DNA of 18,720 bases from Anaerolineales bacterium (GTDB lineage Bacteria > Chloroflexota > Anaerolineae > Anaerolineales > UBA6663): the NCBI GenBank assembly GCA_017999235.1, contig JAGOBN010000015.1, forward strand, positions 1-18,720, read 5' to 3'. Below, piece after piece: positions 7,005 to 15,765 of this stretch. The notes under the pieces were generated by a model. The model did not search any database and was not told the origin of the DNA. It saw nothing but the letters and a program-made list of their open reading frames with translations. Made by a program: the position numbers and the translations under genes. Each line of letters opens with the position of its first letter. The first letter of the stretch is position 1.

Positions 7005-7916
7005 TTAGCGGGCGCTGATAAACACCAACTCTTCGGGCCGGCGCGTCAGGCTAACCACCTGGCCTTTCACCCGGACAAACTCACCGAAATCCGCGAAGTC
7101 CACGGCGGGCGTATCCAGGACCCATTCGCCGTTCTCCCGCACCAGCCAGGCCGGAAACTCAGCCAGGGGCGCGCCCGGCTGGCCGGCCCAGAACTCGGCT
7201 AGCCGCCGGAAGAGCTTGGGGAAGATCACGCCGCGCGTCTCCAGATCGGCCACACCGCTGACGGCCAACCCTTTGGTGGTCAGATCCTGCTTCCACACGC
7301 CCAGCCGGGCGCCGCGCGCTTTCTGCGCCGCCGCCGTCAAGGCCTGGCGCGCATCGCGCGGCATGCCGTCATAGAACAGCGGATAGGCTTGGCCGGCCTG
7401 GACCAGGCGGTAGTTGAGGCTGCGCTTGGCCAGCCCCGCCGTCAGCGGCACCTCGGCGCCGTCAGCGGCGGGCGGCGCGCCCGCAAACGCGAAGGCCACT
7501 GGCCGGCCGTTGACTTCCAGTGAACGGGCCAGGATAAAGCCCGGCGCGGCATCCCGCTCCACCGGCGGCTGAACGCGCACCAGGCGCGGCGGCGCATACG
7601 GCACCGGGTTCAGGCCCAGCAGTCCGGTCAGATAGTCGCGGGCCTGATCCGCGGCCGGGCGCGGCTGGTGGGTCTGGCCGCCGCCCTCCGGCTGGAAGTG
7701 CATTTCCAGCGCGTCCAGGCCCTCAAAGCGCAGCTGGAGCGAACCAATCGCCGTTAAAGCATAAGCTCGGCGCAGACGGATGAGCCGATCCAGCAAGGCC
7801 GGATTGGCGGGCTTGAAATGGATCGAATCGCCGTCCGGCTCAAACCCGGATGGCCGGCCGGCGCCGGTGCGGCCCACCAAATGGTACGTGCCCTGGATCA
7901 CAATAAAAGTCCGCAT
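7005..7916 (-). CDS. Staphylococcal-nuclease-fold protein, candidate retron effector
   Basis: A 303-residue protein with an SNase-like (thermonuclease, OB-fold) core and an added ~95-residue C-terminal region. Compared with S. aureus nuclease, DGD (D28, D30) matches Asp19/Asp21, and R63, D68, E71 match Arg35, Asp40, Glu43 with identical spacing of 5 and 8 residues. LNYRLVQAGQAYPLF (167-181) and the KARGARLGVW helix (199-208) match the family's C-terminal helices. The position of catalytic Arg87 appears to be hydrophobic. No signal peptide is seen, unlike secreted thermonucleases, so it probably acts in the cytoplasm. The C-terminal part, ending VRVKGQVVSLTRRPEELVFISA, looks like another OB-type strand set. 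The start at 7916 is fixed by GAGGAG 4 nt upstream. It follows the RT by 8 nt. Nuclease activity and substrate are inference. Confidence 0.7.
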   Translation of the reverse strand: MRTFIVIQGTYHLVGRTGAGRPSGFEPDGDSIHFKPANPALLDRLIRLRRAYALTAIGSLQLRFEGLDALEMHFQPEGGGQTHQPRPAADQARDYLTGLLGLNPVPYAPPRLVRVQPPVERDAAPGFILARSLEVNGRPVAFAFAGAPPAADGAEVPLTAGLAKRSLNYRLVQAGQAYPLFYDGMPRDARQALTAAAQKARGARLGVWKQDLTTKGLAVSGVADLETRGVIFPKLFRRLAEFWAGQPGAPLAEFPAWLVRENGEWVLDTPAVDFADFGEFVRVKGQVVSLTRRPEELVFISAR

Positions 7917-7920
7917 GCGG

Positions 7921-7926
7921 CTCCTC
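7921..7926 (-). promoter_or_regulatory. Shine-Dalgarno for the nuclease-like gene
   Basis: GAGGAG on the - strand, 4 nt before the ATG at 7916 and overlapping the RT stop codon (TGAGGAG). It decides the start and suggests strong, possibly coupled, translation behind the RT. Confidence 0.8.
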
Positions 7927-8884
7927 AACCCTCCCGCTGATTGGCCACCATGTGGGCCAGGGCTTCCCACCCGCGCAGACGCTGGCGGCCGGCTTCATCC
8001 AACTGCCCCAGACGCTCGCGGTGCTGCATGGCGCGGATCCGCCGCCGCACTGCGCGCGGCAGGTTGACGACCTCATTCACCACCAGGCCCGTGGCCGTCT
8101 GCCGTTGGTGCGGGCGCTGGACGCGCACTTTCTTCTTGAGCTGGATCCGGAAACCCTCCGCCTCCAGGATCGCGCGGACCCAAGTGAGCAGCGTGCGCGG
8201 AGCGGCCGGGCCAGGCTTCGGCCGCCAGCCCGGCGTCGGCCGGCCGGCATGCCGGCGCAGCCGGCGGTTGCGGCCAAAGCTCGGGAAGGAGAGCGTGAGA
8301 TCGTCCGCGTAGCGCGTGTACGCGCCGTCAAAATATTCGGCCAGCGCCGCCAGCCGCGCATCCAGCTTGCGGCAGACCAGATTGCTGAGCGCCGGCGAGG
8401 TCGGCGCGCCCTGCGGCAAGGCGTTTTCATACGTGCAGATGGCGGTGAGGATGCGCGCCGCCTCGGCATCCCAGCCGTGCGCCCGGAAAACCGCTTCCAC
8501 CCGCGCCGGCGTAATGCTGGGGAAGAAGTTCTCCAAATCCAGGTTGATGACCACGCCCTGGCCGGCGTGCGGGCGGGCGTTGTCCACAATCGAGAGGCCG
8601 GGGACAAAGCCGGTGGCGGCGGGATGCGGGCGCAGCGGATTGAGCAGGCGCCGCAAAATGCGGTGCTGCAAGGCTTTCAGCTTCTCGGTGGGCGCGTCTA
8701 TCACGCGCGTGCCGCCGCGCTTCTTCGGGAGCGTGAAGCTGCGATATTCGTAGCCGCGCGTCCAGGCCGGCCGCTGGTCCAGCCACAGGCGCAGTTCCGC
8801 CTCCGGCAGCTGCAGCCAGCGGGCCAGGTCGGCCGGCGAACGCGCGCGGCCCAATGCTTGCTTGATCCAGTTGAAGAGGCTCAT
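7925..8884 (-). CDS. Retron-type reverse transcriptase
   Basis: A 319-residue RNA-directed DNA polymerase predicted to make msDNA from the RNA encoded just upstream. Motifs in order: fingers segment FTLPKKRGGTRVIDAP (50-65), LKALQHRIL (69-77), retron region X NAxxH as NARPH (102-106), motif A DLENFF (116-121), motif B LPQGAPTSP (156-164), catalytic YADD (192-195), and region Y TATGLVVN (263-270, the retron VTG position). NAxxH plus VTG separates retron RTs from group II intron, DGR and Abi enzymes. Between YADD and the following EAEGF segment lies an extra basic Gly/Pro-rich insertion (about 203-229). No integrase, maturase X or HNH domain is present. The ATG at 8884 lies 13 nt after the putative a2 arm and lacks a clear Shine-Dalgarno. 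Length is typical of compact retron RTs. Confidence 0.92.
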   Translation of the reverse strand: MSLFNWIKQALGRARSPADLARWLQLPEAELRLWLDQRPAWTRGYEYRSFTLPKKRGGTRVIDAPTEKLKALQHRILRRLLNPLRPHPAATGFVPGLSIVDNARPHAGQGVVINLDLENFFPSITPARVEAVFRAHGWDAEAARILTAICTYENALPQGAPTSPALSNLVCRKLDARLAALAEYFDGAYTRYADDLTLSFPSFGRNRRLRRHAGRPTPGWRPKPGPAAPRTLLTWVRAILEAEGFRIQLKKKVRVQRPHQRQTATGLVVNEVVNLPRAVRRRIRAMQHRERLGQLDEAGRQRLRGWEALAHMVANQREG

Positions 8885-8897
8885 ACAGAAATAAAAA

Positions 8898-9046
8898 GGC
8901 GCCGGGCCGTTCTGCTGTGCTGAACGCAGTTCAGCTCACTGACTTCAACGGACACCACTGTGCCGGGCCGACGAAACATCGGCCAGGGCCCCGAGGCCCC
9001 ACCAGAACCAGACCGGTCAAACTCACTGCCGGGCCTGCCCGGCGCC
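8898..9046 (-). ncRNA. Candidate retron msr-msd RNA
   Basis: A 149-nt segment bounded by a perfect 10-bp inverted repeat: a1 GGCGCCGGGC (9046-9037, - strand) and a2 GCCCGGCGCC (8907-8898). Inside, read 5'->3' on the - strand, small msr-like hairpins can form: ACCGG/CTGGT with a 7-nt loop, GGGCC-TCGG-GGCCC, and GGCCGA/TCGGCC with a 7-nt loop. An msd-like structure follows, with CCGTT pairing AACGG around the perfect hairpin GCTGAAC-TGC-GTTCAGC. AGG directly follows a1, offering a guanosine for 2'-5' branching. The a2 arm is followed by five T and then, 13 nt on, the RT start. Arrangement and size match known retrons. Folding was done by eye and the msr/msd boundary is not resolved. Confidence 0.75.
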
Positions 9047-9053
9047 GAGCTGC

Positions 9054-9059
9054 ATTATA
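9054..9059 (-). promoter_or_regulatory. -10 box (TATAAT) of the retron RNA
   Basis: A consensus TATAAT on the - strand whose last base is 7 nt before a1. The expected transcription start falls at about 9046-9047, i.e. at the first base of a1. No good -35 is visible 17 bp upstream, but the same is true of other -10 boxes in this window. Confidence 0.7.
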
Positions 9060-9082
9060 GCGCGGCCGCCGGCCGGGGCGGG

Positions 9083-9088
9083 TATACT
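9083..9088 (+). promoter_or_regulatory. -10-like box (TATACT) before the MFS gene
   Basis: TATACT lies 9 nt before the ATG at 9098, so transcription would start about 2-4 nt before the start codon, giving a near-leaderless mRNA. No Shine-Dalgarno is present, which agrees with this. It is divergent from the retron promoter at 9054-9059. Confidence 0.5.
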
Positions 9089-9097
9089 TTCCGGCCT

Positions 9098-10387
9098 ATG
9101 AGCGCCGCTCTCACCCCCACCCCCGCGCAGCGCGCCACCTTTCAGCACCTGTATTGGGATGTCTTCTGGTTTGGCGTCCTGCAGGGCAGCGCCATCGCCT
9201 TTATCTCGGTCTACGCCGCCCGGCTGGGCGCGGGGGCTTTCCAGATTTCGCTGCTGAGCAGCGGGCCGGCCGTGATCAACCTGCTGGCGTCGCTGCCGGC
9301 CGGCCACTGGCTGGCCGGGCGCTCGGCCGTGCGCGTGACGTTTCTCACCTCGCTCTGGCAGCGGGCCGGCTACGGGCTGTTGATCCTGCTGCCCTGGATC
9401 TTCAGCGGCGCGCAGGCCGCCTGGGCGGTGCCCATCATCATCATCGCCATGGCCGTCCCCGGCACCACGCTGGCCATCGCCTTCAATGCCATGTTTGCGG
9501 ATGTCGTGCCGCCCGAGTGGCGCGCCCACGTCGTCGGCCGGCGCAACGCGCTGCTCGCCATCAGCTCCACAGTTACGTCGCTGGCCTGCGGGCAATTGCT
9601 GGATCGGCTGGATTTTCCCGGCAACTATCAGGGCGTGTTTCTGCTCGGCACCGTGGGGGCGGCCCTGAGCAGTATCTACCTGGGCCGGCTGCGCGCCCCG
9701 GCGACCCTGCCCCAGCGCGTGGGCCGGCTGCTGGACGACAACGCCCGGCCGGGGGCCATGCCGCGCCTGGGCGATGCCGTGCGGTCGAGCGTGGGCCTGC
9801 GCTTCCTCACCCGCGCCGGCGGGACCGCCCTGCTGCGCCTGGATCTGGTGCGCGGCCCCTTCGGCCCGCTGCTGGGCGCGTATCTGGTCTTCTATATCTT
9901 CCAGTACCTGTCCATCCCGCTGATGCCGCTGTTCTGGGTCAACGACCTGAAACTCAGCGACGGCGTGATCAGCATTGGCAATGCCATCTTCTACGGCACG
10001 ATGCTGGCCGCCTCGCTGGGGCTGCCCCGGCTCACGGCGCGGCTCGGCCATCACCGGGTGCTGGTGGTGGGCGCCCTGCTGTACGGGCTGTACCCGGCCC
10101 TGAACGCGCTGGCCCAGGAGGCCGGCCTGTTTTACCTGGCGTCCTTCATCGGCGGCGCGGTATGGGGGGTGGCCAACGGCGGCCTGGTAAACCGGCTGAT
10201 GGAGCGCGTGCCGGAAGATGACCGGCCGGCGCACATGGCCCTGCATAATCTGGCCCTCAACTTCGGCATCCTGCTGGGCTCGCTGCTGGGGCCGGCGCTG
10301 GGGGAGGGGTTCGACCTGCGGACCGCCATTCTCATCAGCGCGGCCCTGCGCGTGGTGGGCGGCCTGCTGCTGGCGCGCTGGGCCTGA
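9098..10387 (+). CDS. MFS transporter
   Basis: A 429-residue major facilitator superfamily membrane protein, the usual size for a 12-helix carrier. Many hydrophobic segments are visible, e.g. [66 protein letters not shown] and [19 protein letters not shown] basic cytoplasmic loop ([13 protein letters not shown]) follows helix 4/5, similar to the superfamily loop. A large central loop (about residues 205-265) separates the halves. The substrate is not predictable. The start at 9098 was chosen because longer in-frame readings back to 8960 would run into the retron RNA. It diverges from the retron and is followed 67 bp later by icd, which has its own promoter. Confidence 0.85.
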   Translation: MSAALTPTPAQRATFQHLYWDVFWFGVLQGSAIAFISVYAARLGAGAFQISLLSSGPAVINLLASLPAGHWLAGRSAVRVTFLTSLWQRAGYGLLILLPWIFSGAQAAWAVPIIIIAMAVPGTTLAIAFNAMFADVVPPEWRAHVVGRRNALLAISSTVTSLACGQLLDRLDFPGNYQGVFLLGTVGAALSSIYLGRLRAPATLPQRVGRLLDDNARPGAMPRLGDAVRSSVGLRFLTRAGGTALLRLDLVRGPFGPLLGAYLVFYIFQYLSIPLMPLFWVNDLKLSDGVISIGNAIFYGTMLAASLGLPRLTARLGHHRVLVVGALLYGLYPALNALAQEAGLFYLASFIGGAVWGVANGGLVNRLMERVPEDDRPAHMALHNLALNFGILLGSLLGPALGEGFDLRTAILISAALRVVGGLLLARWA

Positions 10388-10415
10388 TGGCCGGCGGCCG
10401 GGCCGGGCGTTAAGC

Positions 10416-10421
10416 TATAAT
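10416..10421 (+). promoter_or_regulatory. -10 box (TATAAT) of icd
   Basis: A consensus TATAAT 33 nt before the icd start, giving a predicted leader of about 27 nt. AGGAG at 10444-10448, 6 nt before the ATG at 10455, is a strong Shine-Dalgarno and fixes the start. Confidence 0.65.
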
Positions 10422-10454
10422 CCGGCGCTGAAATCAACGCCACAGGAGCTGTCT

Positions 10455-11756
<1,302 letters not shown>

Positions 11757-11790
11757 CGCCGCGCTCCATCTTTCCGCCGCCGAGACACAC

Positions 11791-11827
11791 AGACACAGAG
11801 AACGCTTGGGGCTCTGTGTCTTTTTTT
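11791..11827 (+). terminator. Hairpin plus T-run between icd and aceK
   Basis: AGACACAGAG (11791-11800) pairs perfectly with CTCTGTGTCT (11812-11821) around an 11-nt loop, and is followed by seven T (11821-11827). It has the form of a strong intrinsic terminator or attenuator. It also looks like a copy of a dispersed palindromic repeat (ACACAGAG.../...CTCTGTGT). Confidence 0.8.
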
Positions 11828-11847
11828 CTCCGCGGCGCGAGGTCGCT

Positions 11848-13590
11848 ATGACCCTCCCCGCTCTGGAGCCCAACGGTGAGCTGATCCGCGCCGGCGGCGC
11901 CATCATCTGGCGCGCGTTCCTGGCCATGCACCGCGATCTGCGCGCGCTGAACGCCCGCGCCCAGGTGCGGTTTGAGGCCGGCGACTGGGCCGGCCTGCAG
12001 GCCGACGCCATCCAATCCCTGGAGGTCCCCGAACGGCACGTGCGCGGCGCGGTGGCGGAACTGCGCCCCCTGCTCCACGAGCGGGCCACCGACCGCGGCC
12101 TGTGGGCGGCGCTCAAGCGCGCCTACGCCGGCCTCAGCGAGGCCCAGCCGGCCGAGGAGATCGCCAAAACGTTCTTCACCACCGTCACCCGCCGGCTCTT
12201 CGGCACGGTGGGCATGGACCCGGAGATCGAGTTTCGCGGGGCCGAACTGGAAGTCACGGTCGATCTGGACCGGCCGGCCGTGTCCGTGACCTACCAGAGC
12301 GACTCCCTGCTGGCGCTGGCGCGCCTCTGCCTCCAGCACCCAAATTTCCGCATCCCGTTTGAGGATCTGGAGCGCGATGCCGCCTGGGCCGCCGGCCTGA
12401 TCCGGGAGGCGTGGGGGAACGGCACCGTGCCGGCCGTGGACCTGCTCCGGCCGGTCTTTTACCGCAACCAGGGCGCCTATCTGGTCGGCCAGCTGCGCCA
12501 CGCCGGCCGCACCCTGCCCATGCTCTTCGCCCTGCGCAACGCCGGCGGCCGCGTCGTGGTTGACGCCGTATTGCTGGACGAAGACGAAATCAGCATCGTC
12601 TTCAGCTTCACGCGCTCCTACTTCCACGTGGACCTGGAACGGCCGGCCGAGATCGTGCAATTCCTCAGCCGGCTCATGCCGCGCAAGCGCCAGGCCGAGC
12701 TGTACATCTCCATCGGCTTTCCCCGCCACGGCAAGACCGAGCTGGTGCGCGAGCTGCTGCGCCACCTGGAATATTCCACCGACCCGTTTGTGCCGGCGCC
12801 CGGCGACCGCGGCATGGTGATGATCGTCTTCACCCTGGATTCGTACGACCTGGTCTTCAAAGTAATCCGCGACCAGTTTGCGCCTCCCAAGACCACCACG
12901 CGCCAGGATGTGCTGGATAAGTACGCCCTGGTCTTCAAGCACGACCGCGCCGGCCGGCTGGTGGACGCCCAGGAATTCCGTTATCTCGCCCTGCCCCGCG
13001 CCCGCTTCGCGCCCGAAGTGCTGGACGAACTGCTCAGCTCAGCGCCCAGCAGTGTGGCCGTCACCGCCGACCGGGTCATCCTCAAGCACTGCTACGCCGA
13101 GCGGCGCATGACGCCGCTCAACCTGTACCTGCGCGCGGCCACGCCGGCCGAGGCCCTGGCCGCCGTGCGCGACTTCGGCCAGTCCATCAAAGACCTGGCC
13201 GCCACCAATATCTTCCCCGGCGACCTGCTGCTCAAGAACTTCGGCGTCACGCGCCACAAGCGCGTCATCTTCTATGATTACGACGAGCTGACCACCGTCA
13301 CCGACTGCGTCTTCCGCGATCTGCCCCAGGCGCAGGCCGATGAAGATGACTGGCGCGGCGAGGCCTGGTTTTACGTCGGCGAGAAAGACATCTTCCCGGA
13401 GGAGTTCCTGACCTTCCTGGGGCTGTCCGGCGAGCCGCGCGCGGCGTTTCTGGCCGAACACCAGGACTTGCTCACCGCCGATTTCTGGCGCAGAATCCAG
13501 ACACGGCATCGGGCCGGGGAAGTGCTGGAGATTCTGCCGTACGCCGCGCAGCGGCGCCGGCCCCCGCTCTCAACTCATGGCGCGGCGTAA
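11848..13590 (+). CDS. aceK: Isocitrate dehydrogenase kinase/phosphatase
   Basis: Bifunctional enzyme that phosphorylates and dephosphorylates Icd on Ser113, switching carbon between the TCA cycle and the glyoxylate shunt. The 580-residue length matches AceK. Family motifs recognised: [14 protein letters not shown] (203-216), [13 protein letters not shown] (249-261), [16 protein letters not shown] (283-298), the ATP loop [14 protein letters not shown] (317-330), [13 protein letters not shown] (336-348), [13 protein letters not shown], then [17 protein letters not shown] and VIFYDYDE carrying the catalytic Asp residues. Position next to icd supports the role. No aceA or aceB is in the window. 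The start at 11848 follows the terminator hairpin by ~20 nt with a modest GAGG upstream. Confidence 0.95.
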   Translation: MTLPALEPNGELIRAGGAIIWRAFLAMHRDLRALNARAQVRFEAGDWAGLQADAIQSLEVPERHVRGAVAELRPLLHERATDRGLWAALKRAYAGLSEAQPAEEIAKTFFTTVTRRLFGTVGMDPEIEFRGAELEVTVDLDRPAVSVTYQSDSLLALARLCLQHPNFRIPFEDLERDAAWAAGLIREAWGNGTVPAVDLLRPVFYRNQGAYLVGQLRHAGRTLPMLFALRNAGGRVVVDAVLLDEDEISIVFSFTRSYFHVDLERPAEIVQFLSRLMPRKRQAELYISIGFPRHGKTELVRELLRHLEYSTDPFVPAPGDRGMVMIVFTLDSYDLVFKVIRDQFAPPKTTTRQDVLDKYALVFKHDRAGRLVDAQEFRYLALPRARFAPEVLDELLSSAPSSVAVTADRVILKHCYAERRMTPLNLYLRAATPAEALAAVRDFGQSIKDLAATNIFPGDLLLKNFGVTRHKRVIFYDYDELTTVTDCVFRDLPQAQADEDDWRGEAWFYVGEKDIFPEEFLTFLGLSGEPRAAFLAEHQDLLTADFWRRIQTRHRAGEVLEILPYAAQRRRPPLSTHGAA

Positions 13591-13613
13591 GCCCGCCCCA
13601 CTGGATAACCATC

Positions 13614-14369
13614 ATGCCCGCTCACCACACGCTCGTTTTGATCCGCCACGGCCAAAGCACCTGGAACCTGGAAAACCGATTTACTGGCTGGACCGATGTC
13701 AGCCTGACCGACCAGGGCCGCGAGGAGGCCGCCACCGGCGGCAAGCTGCTGCGCGAGGCCGGCTACACCTTCGATGTGGCTTTCACCTCCGTGCTCAAGC
13801 GCGCCATCCACACCCTGAACCTCGTCCTCGACCAAATGGATTTGGATTGGGTGCCCGTGGTCAAAGGCTGGCAGCTCAACGAGCGCCATTACGGCTCGCT
13901 GCAGGGCCTCAACAAGGCTGAGATGGCCGAGAAGTTCGGCGACGCGCAGGTGAAGATCTGGCGCCGCAGCTACGATGTGCCGCCGCCGGCGCTGGAAATG
14001 GACGACCCGCGCCATCCGCGCTTTGACCGCCGCTACGCCGGCCTGCCGCCGGCCGAGCTGCCGCGGACAGAATCGCTCAAGCTGACCGTGGACCGCATGC
14101 TGCCTTACTGGCACGGCACCATCGCGCCGGTGGTCAAGTCCGGCCAGCGCGTGCTCATTGCCGCGCACGGCAACAGCCTGCGGGCGCTGGTGAAGTACCT
14201 GGATAACGTCTCCAACGAAGCCATCGTCGAGCTCAACATCCCCACCGGCGTGCCGCTGGTGTACGAGCTGGATGCCGATCTGAAGCCCATCAGGAGCTTC
14301 TACCTGGGCGACCCCGAGGCGGTAGCCAAAGCCGCCGCCGCCGTGGCCGCGCAGGGCCAAGCCAAATAG
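13614..14369 (+). CDS. gpmA: 2,3-bisphosphoglycerate-dependent phosphoglycerate mutase
   Basis: Interconverts 3- and 2-phosphoglycerate in glycolysis/gluconeogenesis. The 251-residue length is normal for dPGM. The phosphohistidine motif [10 protein letters not shown] (9-18, with R11-H12-G13) is intact, followed by [15 protein letters not shown], the [11 protein letters not shown] segment, [16 protein letters not shown] with the catalytic Glu, RRSYDVPPP, and the second histidine in [11 protein letters not shown]. The tail is Ala-rich. It begins 23 nt after aceK and may be co-transcribed with it; a GC hairpin follows its stop. Confidence 0.96.
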   Translation: MPAHHTLVLIRHGQSTWNLENRFTGWTDVSLTDQGREEAATGGKLLREAGYTFDVAFTSVLKRAIHTLNLVLDQMDLDWVPVVKGWQLNERHYGSLQGLNKAEMAEKFGDAQVKIWRRSYDVPPPALEMDDPRHPRFDRRYAGLPPAELPRTESLKLTVDRMLPYWHGTIAPVVKSGQRVLIAAHGNSLRALVKYLDNVSNEAIVELNIPTGVPLVYELDADLKPIRSFYLGDPEAVAKAAAAVAAQGQAK

Positions 14370-14377
14370 CTCGCTCA

Positions 14378-14400
14378 CCGGAGGCCTGAACGGCCTCCGG
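14378..14400 (+). terminator. Hairpin between gpmA and the AAC(3)-family gene
   Basis: A perfect 9-bp stem CCGGAGGCC/GGCCTCCGG with loop TGAAC, followed only by CGCTTTC rather than a real T-run. It ends 7 nt before the next ATG, so it may be a weak terminator or a translation-affecting leader structure. A GGAGG sequence is locked inside its left arm. Confidence 0.5.
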
Positions 14401-14407
14401 CGCTTTC

Positions 14408-15301
14408 ATGACCAACCCCCTCCCGGCGTTTTCGGAGGTGGCCGGCGAACACGCCGCCATCCAGCGCGCGGCTTGGCCGGCCACGGTGGCATCGCTCAGC
14501 GCCGATCTGCGGGCGCTGGGCGTGCAGACCGGGATGACCCTGCTGGTGCATACCTCGCTCAGCGCGCTGGGCTATGTGGTCAGCGGCGCGCCGTCCGTGA
14601 TCCTGGCCCTGGAGGCGGTGCTGGGCGAGGCCGGCACGCTGGTCATGCCCACGCATTCCGCCGACCTCTCCGACCCGGCCGCGTGGCGGCATCCGCCCGT
14701 GCCGGCCGAATGGGTGGCGGCCATCCGCGACCACATGCCGGCCTACGACCCGGACCTGACCCCCACGCGCGGCATGGGCGTGGTGGCCGAGACCTTCCGG
14801 AAACAGGCCGGCGTCCGGCGCAGCCAGCACCCCAAGGTCTCGTTCGCGGCCTGGGGCCGGCACGCCGGGCCGATCACGGCCGGCCATCAGCTGGCCTTCA
14901 GCCTGGGCGAAGGTTCGCCGCTGGCGCGCCTGTATGAACTCGAGGGCTGGGTGCTGCTGCTGGGGGTTGGCCATGATCACAACACCTCCCTGCATTTGGC
15001 CGAACAGCGGGCGGCGCGGCCGGGTGAGCGGGTGGTGCTGGAGGGCAGCCCCGTGCTGCAGGCCGGCCGGCGCGCCTGGGTGACCTATCCCGAACTGGAC
15101 TGGGATGAAAGCGCCTTTGCCGCGCTCGGCGCGGAGTTTGCGCTGGAGACCGGGCTGGAACGCGCCGGCCGGGTGGCCCTGGCCGCGGCCCGGCTCATGC
15201 CCCAACGCGCGCTGGTGGATTTTGGGACGCAGTGGCTGACGCGGCGCCGCGCGGGCGATGCTACAATGACCGTCGACCCACCGCTTGGACAAGAGCCATG
15301 A
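14408..15301 (+). CDS. AAC(3)-family aminoglycoside N-acetyltransferase-like protein
   Basis: A 297-residue member of the AAC(3)/YokD family, which transfers acetyl from acetyl-CoA to the 3-amino group of 2-deoxystreptamine aminoglycosides. Visible family motifs: [13 protein letters not shown] (45-57), [22 protein letters not shown] (63-84), [20 protein letters not shown] (123-132), [16 protein letters not shown] (138-152) and the conserved [14 protein letters not shown] (186-199). Length is typical. Chromosomal members in environmental bacteria are not necessarily resistance genes and their substrates are often unknown, so resistance should not be assumed. No Shine-Dalgarno is visible. The stop overlaps the sufE start (ATGA). 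Confidence 0.88.
   Translation: MTNPLPAFSEVAGEHAAIQRAAWPATVASLSADLRALGVQTGMTLLVHTSLSALGYVVSGAPSVILALEAVLGEAGTLVMPTHSADLSDPAAWRHPPVPAEWVAAIRDHMPAYDPDLTPTRGMGVVAETFRKQAGVRRSQHPKVSFAAWGRHAGPITAGHQLAFSLGEGSPLARLYELEGWVLLLGVGHDHNTSLHLAEQRAARPGERVVLEGSPVLQAGRRAWVTYPELDWDESAFAALGAEFALETGLERAGRVALAAARLMPQRALVDFGTQWLTRRRAGDATMTVDPPLGQEP
15262..15267 (+). promoter_or_regulatory. Candidate extended -10 (TGcTACAAT) for sufE
   Basis: TACAAT preceded by TG and one base, lying inside the 3' end of the acetyltransferase gene, 30 nt before the sufE ATG. It could allow the sufE-DUF970-sirtuin group to be expressed independently. Confidence 0.45.
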
Positions 15302-15765
15302 GCACCGACGAAACCCTTCCGCCCCTCCCGGCCCGCCTGCAGAACATTGTCGAAGACTTTGCGCTGTGCGAGGGCAAAGAGAAACTAGAGCTGTTGCTGC
15401 AGTTCTCCGAGCAGCTGCCGCCCCTGCCCGAGCGCCTGTCCGCGCACAAAGACCAGATGGAGCCAGTGCCGGAGTGTATGTCGCCGGTCTTCGCGCACGC
15501 CGAAGTGGAGGCGGGGCGCTTTCAGTTCTTTCTCGATGTGCCGGCCGAAGCGCCGACGGTGCGCGGCTTTGCGGCGATTCTGAGCCTGGGCCTGGCTGAC
15601 GCCACCCCCCAGCAGATCCTGGACGTGCCGCTGGTGTTTTATCAGCAGATGGGCTTGCAGACCGTGCTCAGCGGTCAACGCCTCAACGGCATGCGCGCCA
15701 TCCTGGCGCGTCTCAAGCAGTATGCGCGGCAGGCATTAGCCGGCCAGAGTGGAGGCCCTGCATGA
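15298..15765 (+). CDS. sufE: SufE-family cysteine desulfurase sulfur acceptor
   Basis: SufE takes persulfide sulfur from the cysteine desulfurase SufS and passes it to the Fe-S scaffold. The 155-residue protein shows the family plan: [35 protein letters not shown], then VPECMSPVF with the acceptor Cys at residue 60, followed by the [25 protein letters not shown] core and a C-terminal [16 protein letters not shown] helix. Known SufE proteins read VPGCxSxV at this site; here it is PEC. No sufS, sufB, sufC or sufD is in the window. The start overlaps the preceding stop, and its own stop overlaps the next ATG (ATGA), so it is tightly coupled on both sides. Confidence 0.92.
   Translation: MSTDETLPPLPARLQNIVEDFALCEGKEKLELLLQFSEQLPPLPERLSAHKDQMEPVPECMSPVFAHAEVEAGRFQFFLDVPAEAPTVRGFAAILSLGLADATPQQILDVPLVFYQQMGLQTVLSGQRLNGMRAILARLKQYARQALAGQSGGPA

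Noticed and set aside
7925..8884. RT as part of a group II intron, diversity-generating retroelement or Abi system
   Set aside because: No maturase domain or domain V-like RNA, no template/variable repeat pair seen, and NAxxH plus the VTG-position motif point to a retron.
7952..8923. 323-codon + strand frame opposite the RT
   Set aside because: No recognisable motifs, and the opposite strand carries a full set of retron RT motifs.
8960..9097. Earlier in-frame start for the MFS transporter
   Set aside because: Would cover the retron RNA and its promoter, and the added residues are not MFS-like.
9023..10246. 407-codon - strand frame opposite the MFS gene
   Set aside because: Gln/Arg/Gly-rich composition without hydrophobic or domain pattern; shadow of the transporter.
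14408..15301. Acquired antibiotic-resistance cassette
   Set aside because: The gene is embedded among housekeeping genes with the same base composition and overlaps sufE; no integron or transposon signs.
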